Of a stretch of DNA of 7,356 bases, positions 1 through 5,890 are shown piece by piece. Source of the stretch: UBA5500 sp023622465 (GTDB taxonomy: Bacteria; Bacillota; UBA994; UBA5500); assembly GCA_023622465.1 (NCBI GenBank), contig JAMNZE010000111.1:1-7356 (forward strand), in the 5' to 3' direction. The stretch's first letter is position 1. Each line of letters begins with the position of its first letter. Made by a program: the position numbers and the translations under genes. Under the pieces are notes generated by a model. It was given only the letters and a program-made list of their open reading frames with translations. It did not search any database and was not told the origin of the DNA.

Positions 1-623
1 TAATAGTCAGTCTCGATGGTTTAGCCGCCGCCTTTGCCTATGGAGTGCGCAAAATTTACCTGACACCGTTGGCCGTGCTTATGGTAAGCTTAGCATCGGC
101 AGTAATGATGGGGTTATCCATGGGAGTGGGGCGGCTTATCAGCCGGTTCTTACCACCGATAGTGGCCGAATACCTTGGAGCCCTGCTGTTACTAGTTCTA
201 GGGTGCTATTTGCTTTATCAACAAGGTAGGCCCAGCAGGCCCCGGCAAGCTGCGACAAATAATAGCAGCGGGGAACGACCGGTCGTGCAATTCAATCTCA
301 AAGCCTTCGGATTGGTAGTGCAGATTTTGCGCGATCCCACAGTAGCTGATGTGGATCAAAGTGGGGCTATTACTTGGCAAGAATCCTTCCTGCTGGGGTT
401 GGCCCTTTCCTTAGACTCCTTTGGTGTGGGTATCGGGGCGGCGATGACCGGTTTGACGCCTGGACTTACAGCTTTCTTAGCCGGCTTGGTTACGCTAATT
501 TCGTTGCTATTAGGCTGGGAGCTGGGGTACAATTTGCAACACAAGATGAGCACCCAATGGCAGCGTTTACCCGGCTTGATATTGATTCTGTTAGGCATAG
601 CGAATCTATTCATGCTACGTTAG
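1..623 (+). CDS. ytaF: Sporulation membrane protein YtaF, MntP-like (5' end outside window)
   Basis: The reading frame is open from the left edge (first full codon at 3), with 206 visible residues and a TAG stop. The visible start, VSLDGLAAAFAYG, matches the first helix of the MntP/YtaF family, so probably only about ten residues are missing; the GTG at 45 lies inside this motif and is not the start. The fold is two three-helix halves joined by a polar linker. The second half repeats the signature (ALSLDSFGVGIGAA, about bases 402-443). The linker holds RDPTVADVDQSGAITWQES, typical of YtaF proteins and resembling an EF-hand calcium loop (348-383). Relatives are the manganese exporter MntP and Bacillus YtaF, a sporulation protein of unclear function; manganese or calcium transport here is inference. 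It lies 12 bases before coaE, as in other Bacillota. Confidence 0.88.
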   Translation, partial: IVSLDGLAAAFAYGVRKIYLTPLAVLMVSLASAVMMGLSMGVGRLISRFLPPIVAEYLGALLLLVLGCYLLYQQGRPSRPRQAATNNSSGERPVVQFNLKAFGLVVQILRDPTVADVDQSGAITWQESFLLGLALSLDSFGVGIGAAMTGLTPGLTAFLAGLVTLISLLLGWELGYNLQHKMSTQWQRLPGLILILLGIANLFMLR

Positions 624-635
624 GTGGGGTTTTTA

Positions 636-1247
636 ATGTATCGAATTGGTCTAACCGGTGGTATTGCCACTGGAAAAAGTACTGTATCTAACATTCTGCG
701 TCGTCTAGGAGCCTATATAATTGATGCGGATCAGATTGCCCGGGAAATAGTTAGGCCCGGGTGTCCAGCCTATCATGATATAGTTAGGCATTTCGGCCCA
801 CAAGTGCTATTGCCCGATGGCCAGCTAAATCGCCCCTGGTTAGCCCAGCAGATCTTTAATGATTCCGGCCAAAGGCAGGTTTTAAATCAAATTACGCATC
901 CCCGAGTTATCGAACGCATAGAAACCATAATAGGGGAGTTGGCTGCTGGTGGCTATCAATTACCAGTGGTCCTCGATATCCCGTTACTTATTGAGGCGGG
1001 GATGGCCGCTTCTGTTGACGAAGTATGGTTGGTGGTTACTGATTATGAAACCCAGCTACGGCGCCTTATGCAACGGGACGGACTGACAGCCGCCGATGCT
1101 AAGCGGCGCATTGAGGCACAGATGCCGCTATCGGAAAAGGCACGCTATGCCCATCGCCTTATTGATAACGCAGGCAGTTTACAAGCAACTGAACAAATTG
1201 TGCGCAAGTTTTGGTTGGAGGCAGTAGAACGAGCAACTAAAGGTTAG
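636..1247 (+). CDS. coaE: Dephospho-CoA kinase
   Basis: This 203-residue protein performs the last step of coenzyme A synthesis, ATP-dependent phosphorylation of the 3'-hydroxyl of dephospho-CoA, in the cytoplasm. The N-terminus carries the P-loop GLTGGIATGKST (residues 5-16), followed by the DADQIAREIV substrate-site segment and the VVLDIPLLIEAGM motif of the CoA-binding region typical of CoaE. A LID-type segment follows, with arginines in LRRLMQRDG and the AKRRIEAQMP motif. Length is normal for the family. ATG 636 is chosen over the in-frame GTG at 624 because GGTGGGG at 623-629 sits at ribosome-binding distance before the ATG and because family members begin almost directly with the P-loop strand. 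It is probably co-transcribed with ytaF upstream and the transglycosylase 10 bases downstream. Confidence 0.95.
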   Translation: MYRIGLTGGIATGKSTVSNILRRLGAYIIDADQIAREIVRPGCPAYHDIVRHFGPQVLLPDGQLNRPWLAQQIFNDSGQRQVLNQITHPRVIERIETIIGELAAGGYQLPVVLDIPLLIEAGMAASVDEVWLVVTDYETQLRRLMQRDGLTAADAKRRIEAQMPLSEKARYAHRLIDNAGSLQATEQIVRKFWLEAVERATKG

Positions 1248-1257
1248 GAGAACAAAT

Positions 1258-1836
1258 ATGCTTTATTTCGTAGCCAAAGCCCTGCGGCGCTTAATACTGA
1301 TTGGGGCTATCTTCTTCTTTCTGCTTTTCGTTTTTGCTTTAACGCCCTATCCATGGCGGTTGCTTTATCCTTTAGATTATCAATCGATTATTATCCGGGA
1401 AGCGCAGGAGGCCCGAGTGGATCCCAGTCTGGTGGCGGCAGTGATAAATGTGGAGAGCCGTTGGCGCGTCAACGCGGTTTCCCGCAAGGGAGCAAAAGGA
1501 TTGATGCAGCTGATGCCAGCCACCGCTGAATGGATTGCCGAAAAGACCGGGCAGGGCCCTGTCACAGAACAGGATCTATTTTCCCCGGAAATCAACATCC
1601 AGTTGGGTGTTAGTTATCTTGCCGACTTATTAACCCAATTTGGCGACAACGAAATCTTAGCCTTAGCCGCATATAACGGCGGCCGTGGTAATGTAAAAAG
1701 TTGGTTGGAAGACGGTATTTGGGATGGTAGCCAAGAAAATATTGATGCCATTCCCTTTGGCGAAACCCGGCGCTATGTGTTAAAAGTAAGAGCCCAGCAT
1801 GAAATTTACAGTCGGATTTATGATTGGCCCCGGTAG
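1258..1836 (+). CDS. Membrane-anchored lytic transglycosylase (SLT domain, Slt70-like)
   Basis: This 192-residue cell-wall enzyme is predicted to cleave the MurNAc-GlcNAc bond of peptidoglycan, forming 1,6-anhydro-MurNAc. An uncleaved signal anchor (about residues 10-29, LILIGAIFFFLLFVFAL) places the catalytic domain outside the membrane. The goose-lysozyme/SLT fold starts near residue 42. The catalytic glutamate is E66 in AAVINVESRW, followed by the family motifs SRKGAKGLMQLMPATA (75-90), LAAYNGG (136-142) and IPFGETRRYV (165-174). All key positions are present, so the enzyme should be active. AGGAG at 1246-1250 supports the ATG. It is the third gene of the ytaF-coaE operon; a transglycosylase behind coaE is, from memory, common in Clostridia. 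A role in sporulation or division is not shown by the sequence. Confidence 0.92.
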   Translation: MLYFVAKALRRLILIGAIFFFLLFVFALTPYPWRLLYPLDYQSIIIREAQEARVDPSLVAAVINVESRWRVNAVSRKGAKGLMQLMPATAEWIAEKTGQGPVTEQDLFSPEINIQLGVSYLADLLTQFGDNEILALAAYNGGRGNVKSWLEDGIWDGSQENIDAIPFGETRRYVLKVRAQHEIYSRIYDWPR

Positions 1837-1848
1837 AATAAAACCTAC

Positions 1849-1877
1849 TTGACAATTTCACGCTAAAAGTTTAAGAT
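1849..1877 (+). promoter_or_regulatory. Sigma-A type promoter of the tRNA-Leu pair
   Basis: A perfect -35 box TTGACA (1849-1854), a 17-base spacer and a -10 box TAAGAT (1872-1877, 4 of 6 consensus) lie between the transglycosylase stop and the first tRNA. Transcription would start near 1884, giving a leader of about 20 bases. A 7-bp inverted repeat (TCACGCT / AGCGTGA, 1858-1864 and 1882-1888) flanks the -10 box. Confidence 0.8.
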
Positions 1878-1905
1878 AATAAGCGTGACATGCAAGCCAA
1901 GCAAT

Positions 1906-1992
1906 GCCGAAGTGGTGGAACTGGCAGACACGCTGTGTTCAGGGCGCAGTGAGTGTACGCTCGTGTGGGTTCGAATCCCACCTTCGGCACCA
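1906..1992 (+). tRNA. tRNA-Leu, anticodon CAG
   Basis: The 7-bp acceptor stem GCCGAAG (1906-1912) pairs with CTTCGGC (1982-1988), followed by discriminator A and an encoded CCA. The anticodon stem CTGTG/CGCAG encloses the loop TTCAGGG, giving anticodon CAG at 1940-1942, which reads CUG. A long variable arm (GAGT, loop GTAC, GCTC) marks a class II tRNA. The T arm GTGGG-TTCGAAT-CCCAC is perfect. The A discriminator agrees with leucine identity. Confidence 0.96.
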
Positions 1993-1998
1993 ATATTT

Positions 1999-2081
1999 GT
2001 CGGAGTGGCGGAACAGGCAGACGCGTACGTTTGAGGGGCGTATGGGTAACCGTGGGGGTTCAAGTCCCCCCTCCGACACCA
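1999..2081 (+). tRNA. tRNA-Leu, anticodon GAG
   Basis: The acceptor stem GTCGGAG (1999-2005) pairs with CTCCGAC (2071-2077), followed by A and an encoded CCA. The anticodon stem TACGT/GCGTA encloses the loop TTGAGGG, giving anticodon GAG at 2033-2035, which reads CUC and CUU. The variable arm is shorter than in the neighbouring tRNA-Leu but still class II-like. The T arm is GGGGG-TTCAAGT-CCCCC. It lies six bases after the first tRNA, so both are probably cut from one precursor. Confidence 0.95.
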
Positions 2082-2092
2082 AGCAGCTAACT

Positions 2093-2127
2093 AACCGCAC
2101 ACATTGCTATTGTGTGCGGTTTTTTGT
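2093..2127 (+). terminator. Intrinsic terminator of the tRNA-Leu operon
   Basis: An 11-bp perfect stem, AACCGCACACA (2093-2103) with TGTGTGCGGTT (2111-2121), encloses a 7-base loop and runs into six T (2120-2125). It starts 11 bases after the second tRNA. Confidence 0.9.
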
Positions 2128-2132
2128 ATGCT
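2104..2132 (+). promoter_or_regulatory. Possible weak promoter for the nicotinate phosphoribosyltransferase gene
   Basis: TTGCTA (2104-2109, 4 of 6) and TATGCT (2127-2132, 4 of 6) are separated by exactly 17 bases. The -35 box would lie in the loop of the tRNA terminator. Only 36 bases separate terminator and start codon, so a promoter for the next gene must overlap the terminator or the gene depends on read-through. Matches this weak can occur by chance. Confidence 0.35.
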
Positions 2133-2163
2133 TAAAGAAGAAAAGTTTAAGGAAGGGATTCGC

Positions 2164-3522
2164 ATGAGTATTTTTGACGGCAAGCGTTTGAACCCGGAAA
2201 TTTTTAGAATCGATGCGGAACGTATGCGTCGTGGTTGGTATTCGGATGAATATTTCGCTAATACGGTTAAAGTTTTACAGACCTTGGCTAACGAGGGCTA
2301 TACCTTTCAGGGTGAGAGCGATTTACCACAAGAGATAGTGCAAGGTGTGAAGAACGGCGATCTGGAAGTGGAAATGCAGATTTTTGCTCGCCGCCAACCG
2401 TACTCATTAATCGCTGGCGTCGATGAAGCGTTGGCAATTTTGCAAAGCTGCACCGGATACTTTACCGCCGATGGCAACTTTGTAAACACGGCTGCCCAGT
2501 TGGAAGTAGAGGCGGTGCAAGATGGTACCTTTGCTTTTTATGACGGCAACCCCCGTCAGGTAGAGCCGGTTATTAGGATTCGGGGACGTTACCGGGATTT
2601 TGCTATTTTAGAGACGCCTATTCTAGGAACATTAACAGAAACAACCCGAGTAGCCACCAATGTGTACGAAGTATTAAAGGCAGCCGGGGGTAAAGATGTT
2701 TTGTTTTTCCCCGCCCGTTTTGCCCACTATAAAATACAGGCCCTTCATGGCTACGCCTATTCACTGGCGGTACAAGCCTATAATGCCAAGTACGGTAAGA
2801 AATCCCAAGTGCTCGTTTCTACATATGATCAGGCCGGCTGGTGGGGTGGCAGCGGGAATGGTACTATGGCCCATGCCACGATTGCCTGCTTCTTAGGAGA
2901 TGCGGCCACGGCGATGGTGGAGTTTAGTCGCATTTTACCCGTTTCCGTTCCGCGTATCGCCTTGGTGGATTTCCATAATGACTGTGTGGGGGATACATTA
3001 CGAGTTATGAAGCGCATGTTTGACCGCTACTGGGAGCATTATGCGGCTGGCGATTTTGCCGAGGCTAACAAATATAAGTTGGCAGCCGTTAGGTTGGATA
3101 CGTCTAGCAGCATGCGAGACGTATCGGTGGCGCCGCTGGGTAAGAAGGAGCTTGATTGTGGCGTCAACCCGCGGCTGGTATGGATTGTACGCCAAGCTAT
3201 AGATCAGGCCTATACCTCCTGGTCATTGCCGGCGGAGGCCGAATCGGTGGCGGCCGAATGGTGTAAGCAAGTAAAGATTGTGGCCACCGGTGGCTTTGAT
3301 GCCAAACGAATTCGCGAGTTTGAAGAGCTGGCTGTTCCGGTTGACACCTATGGTGTGGGTTCTTCTCTACTGGAAAATAGCCGCGCCACCGGCACTAACA
3401 ACGATTTTACCGCTGATATTGTGCGTGTTAAAATCGGAGAGGATTGGTATCCGTTGGCGAAGGCTGGCCGAGTTGCCAACGATAATCCCAATCTAGAAAA
3501 GGTGGACTTAACAAAACTCTAG
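2164..3522 (+). CDS. pncB: Nicotinate phosphoribosyltransferase (NAD salvage)
   Basis: This 452-residue cytoplasmic enzyme is predicted to join nicotinate and PRPP into nicotinate mononucleotide, the entry step of the Preiss-Handler NAD route. The N-terminus holds RRGWYSDEYF (22-31), typical of the clade of bacterial enzymes that lack the Escherichia-type DLYKLTM start. ILETPILGTLTET (148-160) follows. GNGTMAHA (231-238) carries the conserved histidine H237, which corresponds to the autophosphorylated histidine of the family. ATGGFDAKRIREF (374-386) and VDTYGVGSSL (393-402) are the phosphate-binding C-terminal motifs. The usual RLDSGDL motif reads RLDTSSSMRD (310-319), a variant I believe occurs in this clade. 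ATG 2164 is chosen over the upstream start at 2104 because GGAAGGG (2151-2157) precedes it and the upstream part overlaps the terminator. Confidence 0.87.
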   Translation: MSIFDGKRLNPEIFRIDAERMRRGWYSDEYFANTVKVLQTLANEGYTFQGESDLPQEIVQGVKNGDLEVEMQIFARRQPYSLIAGVDEALAILQSCTGYFTADGNFVNTAAQLEVEAVQDGTFAFYDGNPRQVEPVIRIRGRYRDFAILETPILGTLTETTRVATNVYEVLKAAGGKDVLFFPARFAHYKIQALHGYAYSLAVQAYNAKYGKKSQVLVSTYDQAGWWGGSGNGTMAHATIACFLGDAATAMVEFSRILPVSVPRIALVDFHNDCVGDTLRVMKRMFDRYWEHYAAGDFAEANKYKLAAVRLDTSSSMRDVSVAPLGKKELDCGVNPRLVWIVRQAIDQAYTSWSLPAEAESVAAEWCKQVKIVATGGFDAKRIREFEELAVPVDTYGVGSSLLENSRATGTNNDFTADIVRVKIGEDWYPLAKAGRVANDNPNLEKVDLTKL

Positions 3523-3536
3523 TTGTCAGTTTGCAC

Positions 3537-3598
3537 AAAACCTCCTTTCCTGCAATATGCTGATATAGCACCTAGTATAGCAGGAAAGGAGGTTTTTT
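3537..3598 (+). terminator. Long hairpin: terminator of pncB and cover over the next ribosome binding site
   Basis: A perfect 17-bp stem (3537-3553 with 3580-3596) with a 26-base loop ends in a run of six T (3593-3598), which fits an intrinsic terminator 14 bases after the pncB stop. The 3' arm contains AAAGGAGG (3585-3592), the full Shine-Dalgarno sequence of the gene starting at 3602, and the 5' arm (ACCTCCTTTC) is identical to the anti-Shine-Dalgarno end of 16S rRNA. In the folded RNA the ribosome site is buried. The loop holds a 7-base direct repeat, TATAGCA, twice. Confidence 0.85.
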
Positions 3599-3601
3599 CG
3601 T

Positions 3602-3922
3602 ATGGATACGATTACACTCTGGTTCTTTATGGCTTTTACTGTGGAACGAATAGTGGAGTTGGTTCTGATCCTCATCCCTCGGCTCGATAAGAAGCAGGTG
3701 CTAGGGGTGGATGTGCCGGTTCTGCTGTCCTTTGTCTTATCGTTAATTTTGGCCTTTGGAGCCCGCCTAGATTTCTTTGAAATTGTAAATGTGGAGTTTG
3801 CCTGGTCAGAGGTAGGTACTGTTCTCAGTGCAGTCTTTATGGTAGGGGGGGCCACCGTATTGCATGATATCCTGGGTTGGATCAACGCATCAAAAATTAA
3901 CGCACGGATTAATGGCTATTAG
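3602..3922 (+). CDS. Small three-helix membrane protein, holin-like
   Basis: This 106-residue protein is not one I recognise by name. It has three likely membrane segments, at about residues 6-26, 36-55 and 70-92, separated by a basic loop (RLDKK, 27-31) and an acidic one (residues 57-70). The tail is short and polar with several basic residues (ASKINARINGY). No signal peptide or catalytic motif is visible. The start is clear: ATG 3602 follows a perfect AAAGGAGG (3585-3592) at 9 bases. Size, topology and position 76 bases ahead of a secretion-signal-less amidase suggest a holin-like role, but that is inference from context only. Translation may be limited because the ribosome binding site lies in the arm of the preceding hairpin. 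Confidence 0.8.
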   Translation: MDTITLWFFMAFTVERIVELVLILIPRLDKKQVLGVDVPVLLSFVLSLILAFGARLDFFEIVNVEFAWSEVGTVLSAVFMVGGATVLHDILGWINASKINARINGY

Positions 3923-3946
3923 TCTCACTTTATATTAAAGCTCGCT

Positions 3947-3975
3947 TTGCCGGCAACATTTTTTAGGGATATTCT
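3947..3975 (+). promoter_or_regulatory. Weak candidate promoter of the amidase gene
   Basis: TTGCCG (3947-3952, 4 of 6) and TATTCT (3970-3975, 4 of 6) are 17 bases apart in the gap before the amidase gene, whose ribosome site (AAGGGGGGAG, 3984-3993) follows. A sporulation sigma factor site was looked for and not found. The amidase may instead be transcribed together with the membrane protein. Confidence 0.3.
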
Positions 3976-3998
3976 TAAAACGGAAGGGGGGAGTTCTC

Positions 3999-4718
3999 AT
4001 GCTTATTTGTTTAGATCCGGGACATGGTGGCAATGACCGAGCTAATCGGGGTCCCACCGGTTATGTGGAGGCCGATGGCGTGCTAGATATCGCTTTGCGC
4101 ACTCGCACTCTCTTACAGGCCGCCGGCTTGCAGGTAGTGATGACTCGAGATCGGGATGTGACCGTTTCTTTGGCTACTCGTACTGCATTTGCCGCAGCTC
4201 AAGGTGCCGACATTTTTGTCAGTATTCATACCGACGCCTATTCGGATCCGCGCGCCCATGGATGTACCGTCTTTTGCTCAGTGCGTGACGATCAAAGTCG
4301 CAAACTGGCAGTGGCCATTGAGCAAGCCTTGCGTAACGTGGGGCGGCCCAGCCGGGGCGTAAGAACGCGGGCGTTAGCCGATGGGCGGGACTATTACCAT
4401 GTTATTCGCGAGGCAAAGATGCCCTCTGTATTAGTAGAATGTGCTTTTCATACGAACCCGACTGAAGAAGCCCTACTCAAAACCCCCGAATTTCGTCAAC
4501 TGTTAGCTACGGCTATAGCCGATGGCATAAAGGATTATGTTGGCCCCCAGATTCCCGATCTTGTCCCCATTTTGCTGAACGGAAAACTTCTCCCGGTTAC
4601 TGGACGCCTAATTGGTGATGTCACTTATGCGCCGGTGCGTGCCTTAGCGGAAGCCTTAGGCCTGAATGTCCTTTGGGATAGCAAGAAACGCCAGGTTCGG
4701 CTGGTCTCGCGCAAATGA
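3999..4718 (+). CDS. N-acetylmuramoyl-L-alanine amidase (Amidase_3) with C-terminal stalk-like domain
   Basis: This 239-residue zinc amidase is predicted to cut the bond between MurNAc and L-alanine in peptidoglycan. The Amidase_3 domain fills about residues 1-182. Zinc ligands are H9 in LDPGHGG, E24 in GYVEADG and H77 in SIHTDA, with catalytic E147 in VLVECAFHTN; all are present. Residues 189-239 (ILLNGKLLPV, TYAPVRALAEALGLNVLWD) match the copper amine oxidase N-like module common on clostridial surface proteins, here as one short copy that may help bind the wall. There is no signal peptide: the protein starts directly with the first strand of the enzyme, as in phage endolysins and the mother-cell amidases CwlC and CwlH of Bacillus. 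The upstream small membrane protein could supply the route across the membrane. The start has a strong ribosome site. Confidence 0.92.
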   Translation: MLICLDPGHGGNDRANRGPTGYVEADGVLDIALRTRTLLQAAGLQVVMTRDRDVTVSLATRTAFAAAQGADIFVSIHTDAYSDPRAHGCTVFCSVRDDQSRKLAVAIEQALRNVGRPSRGVRTRALADGRDYYHVIREAKMPSVLVECAFHTNPTEEALLKTPEFRQLLATAIADGIKDYVGPQIPDLVPILLNGKLLPVTGRLIGDVTYAPVRALAEALGLNVLWDSKKRQVRLVSRK

Positions 4719-4734
4719 CAATTAGATGATGAAC

Positions 4735-4790
4735 AGGGCCGATGGGGTGTGGCACTGACGGCTGGATCTGGCGCCGCCTCCATTGGCCCT
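4735..4790 (+). other. Long imperfect hairpin after the amidase gene
   Basis: AGGGCCGATGG (4735-4745) pairs with CCATTGGCCCT (4780-4790) with one G-U pair. Pairing continues inward through G4746-U4779 and G4747-C4778, then past a bulged T4748 to 4749-4753 with 4773-4777, leaving a 19-base loop. It starts 16 bases after the amidase stop, as a terminator would, but only a weak T-containing stretch (TTAATGCTATTT) follows. It could be a poor terminator or an mRNA 3'-end stabiliser. Confidence 0.5.
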
Positions 4791-4799
4791 TAATGCTAT

Positions 4800-4829
4800 T
4801 TGACTAGAATTAGAGTTGGGAGCTAAGAT
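4800..4829 (+). promoter_or_regulatory. Candidate sigma-A promoter of the methyltransferase gene
   Basis: TTGACT (4800-4805, 5 of 6) and TAAGAT (4824-4829) are 18 bases apart; the -10 box is the same as that of the tRNA promoter in this window. Transcription would start near 4836, so the leader would be only about 20 bases and consist almost wholly of the ribosome binding site. Confidence 0.55.
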
Positions 4830-4855
4830 TAAGGAACAGGGGAGGTGTGTCGGGT

Positions 4856-5869
4856 ATGCAGGGCATCGTAGTAACCGCCAGCGAAGAATTCTTGCCCACA
4901 GCTATGGAGGAAGTGAAGAGGGACTTCCCCCATTTAAGCCAAGAAGTGCTCGGCCCGGCGGTCTTTTGGTTACATACGGGTGATGATCTGGATGGGGTGC
5001 AAAATCGTTTGCTTGCTGAATCTCCCATCTTTGTGCGGCATATCCATGGGGCCAAGGCGTGGCTAGTAAATGATGAACAGGAACTGTTCGCCAGTGTTAT
5101 TCAACGCCTAGAAGGGGACCTGGGGAAGGTTCCGGCCGGAGCCAGCGTAGCAGTGCAAGCGAGAGCGATCAATACCCGCTTACAATGGCAAGGCCGGGAG
5201 TTGAAAGCTGCCTGCGATCAGGTACTACGAGAGCAGGGCTACCGGCCGGTTATTAAAGACCCCCAATGGATTATTTCCGTCACCCAGGCAAAAAAGCAAG
5301 TTTATTATGGGCTGGATGTGGCCGAACGCAATCTATGCGATTGGACCGGTGGCATGATCCACTTCCGCAAGGAGGCCGATGATATTTCGCGGGCCAAATT
5401 TAAGTTACTAGAAGCCATAGTGCGTTTTGGCTTGGATTTGCCGGTAGGTGGCCGGGCTCTAGACTTGGGAGCAGCTCCCGGAGGCTGGACACAGGAACTT
5501 TTGTCTCGGGGGCTACAAGTTTTGGCCGTTGATACGGGTGAATTGGACCCGCGCCTAAAAGGGGCGACGGGGTTAAAGTTTTTGCGTGCTAACGTTAAGA
5601 ACTTGAATTTGTCTCCGCAGGATCAATTTGATCTCATCACCTGCGACATGAGCTGGGACCCCATTTTTACTGCCAAGTTATTAAATGGCCTGATCGGCAA
5701 TTTGCGGAACGGTGGACAAGTAATTATGACCATTAAGTTAATGGGGAAGAAACCCCTGCCCACTATAGAACGGGTCCTTAATATGTTGGATGACAGTTTA
5801 GAGGTTTGCCATGCCCAACACCTCTGGCATAATCGGCAAGAGATTACGCTACACCTACAGAAGCGGTAG
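4856..5869 (+). CDS. RlmM/FtsJ-like RNA 2'-O-methyltransferase with N-terminal THUMP-type region
   Basis: This 337-residue protein is predicted to transfer a methyl group from S-adenosylmethionine to a ribose 2'-hydroxyl of RNA. The N-terminal half (about 1-165) has the RlmM-type layout: a small leading domain, then a THUMP-like RNA-binding part ending in KKQVYYGLDVAERNLCDW. The C-terminal Rossmann domain begins with SRAKFKLLEA and has the SAM loop LDLGAAPGGWTQ (202-213). The catalytic K-D-K-E set of FtsJfold enzymes is visible as K183, D264 (DLITCDMSWD), K294 (IMTIKLMGKK) and E329 (QEITLHL). ATG 4856 is preferred to the GTG at 4847, because the ribosome site GGGGAGG (4839-4845) would touch the GTG. 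RlmM of Gamma-proteobacteria modifies C2498 of 23S rRNA; whether this protein has the same target is not known from sequence. Confidence 0.85.
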   Translation: MQGIVVTASEEFLPTAMEEVKRDFPHLSQEVLGPAVFWLHTGDDLDGVQNRLLAESPIFVRHIHGAKAWLVNDEQELFASVIQRLEGDLGKVPAGASVAVQARAINTRLQWQGRELKAACDQVLREQGYRPVIKDPQWIISVTQAKKQVYYGLDVAERNLCDWTGGMIHFRKEADDISRAKFKLLEAIVRFGLDLPVGGRALDLGAAPGGWTQELLSRGLQVLAVDTGELDPRLKGATGLKFLRANVKNLNLSPQDQFDLITCDMSWDPIFTAKLLNGLIGNLRNGGQVIMTIKLMGKKPLPTIERVLNMLDDSLEVCHAQHLWHNRQEITLHLQKR

Positions 5870-5890
5870 CAAAGAGCTGGCACATAGAGC

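Noticed and set aside
624..635. GTG 624 as the start of coaE
   Set aside because: It coincides with the ribosome binding stretch GGTGGGG that serves ATG 636, and CoaE proteins begin close to the P-loop.
374..691. 105-residue plus-strand frame overlapping ytaF and coaE
   Set aside because: It overlaps two well-supported genes in another frame and has no motif.
1904..2167. Open frames over the tRNA-Leu pair, on both strands
   Set aside because: The DNA is fully explained by two well-folded tRNA genes and a terminator; the peptides are translations of tRNA.
3526..3885. 119-residue minus-strand frame opposite the small membrane protein
   Set aside because: It has a low-complexity Ser/Thr/Lys-rich translation typical of an antisense shadow, and the plus-strand gene has a perfect ribosome site and membrane helices.
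3948..3965. TGCCGGCA palindrome with a following T run before the amidase gene, as a terminator
   Set aside because: The palindrome leaves no room for a loop, so a stable RNA hairpin cannot form.
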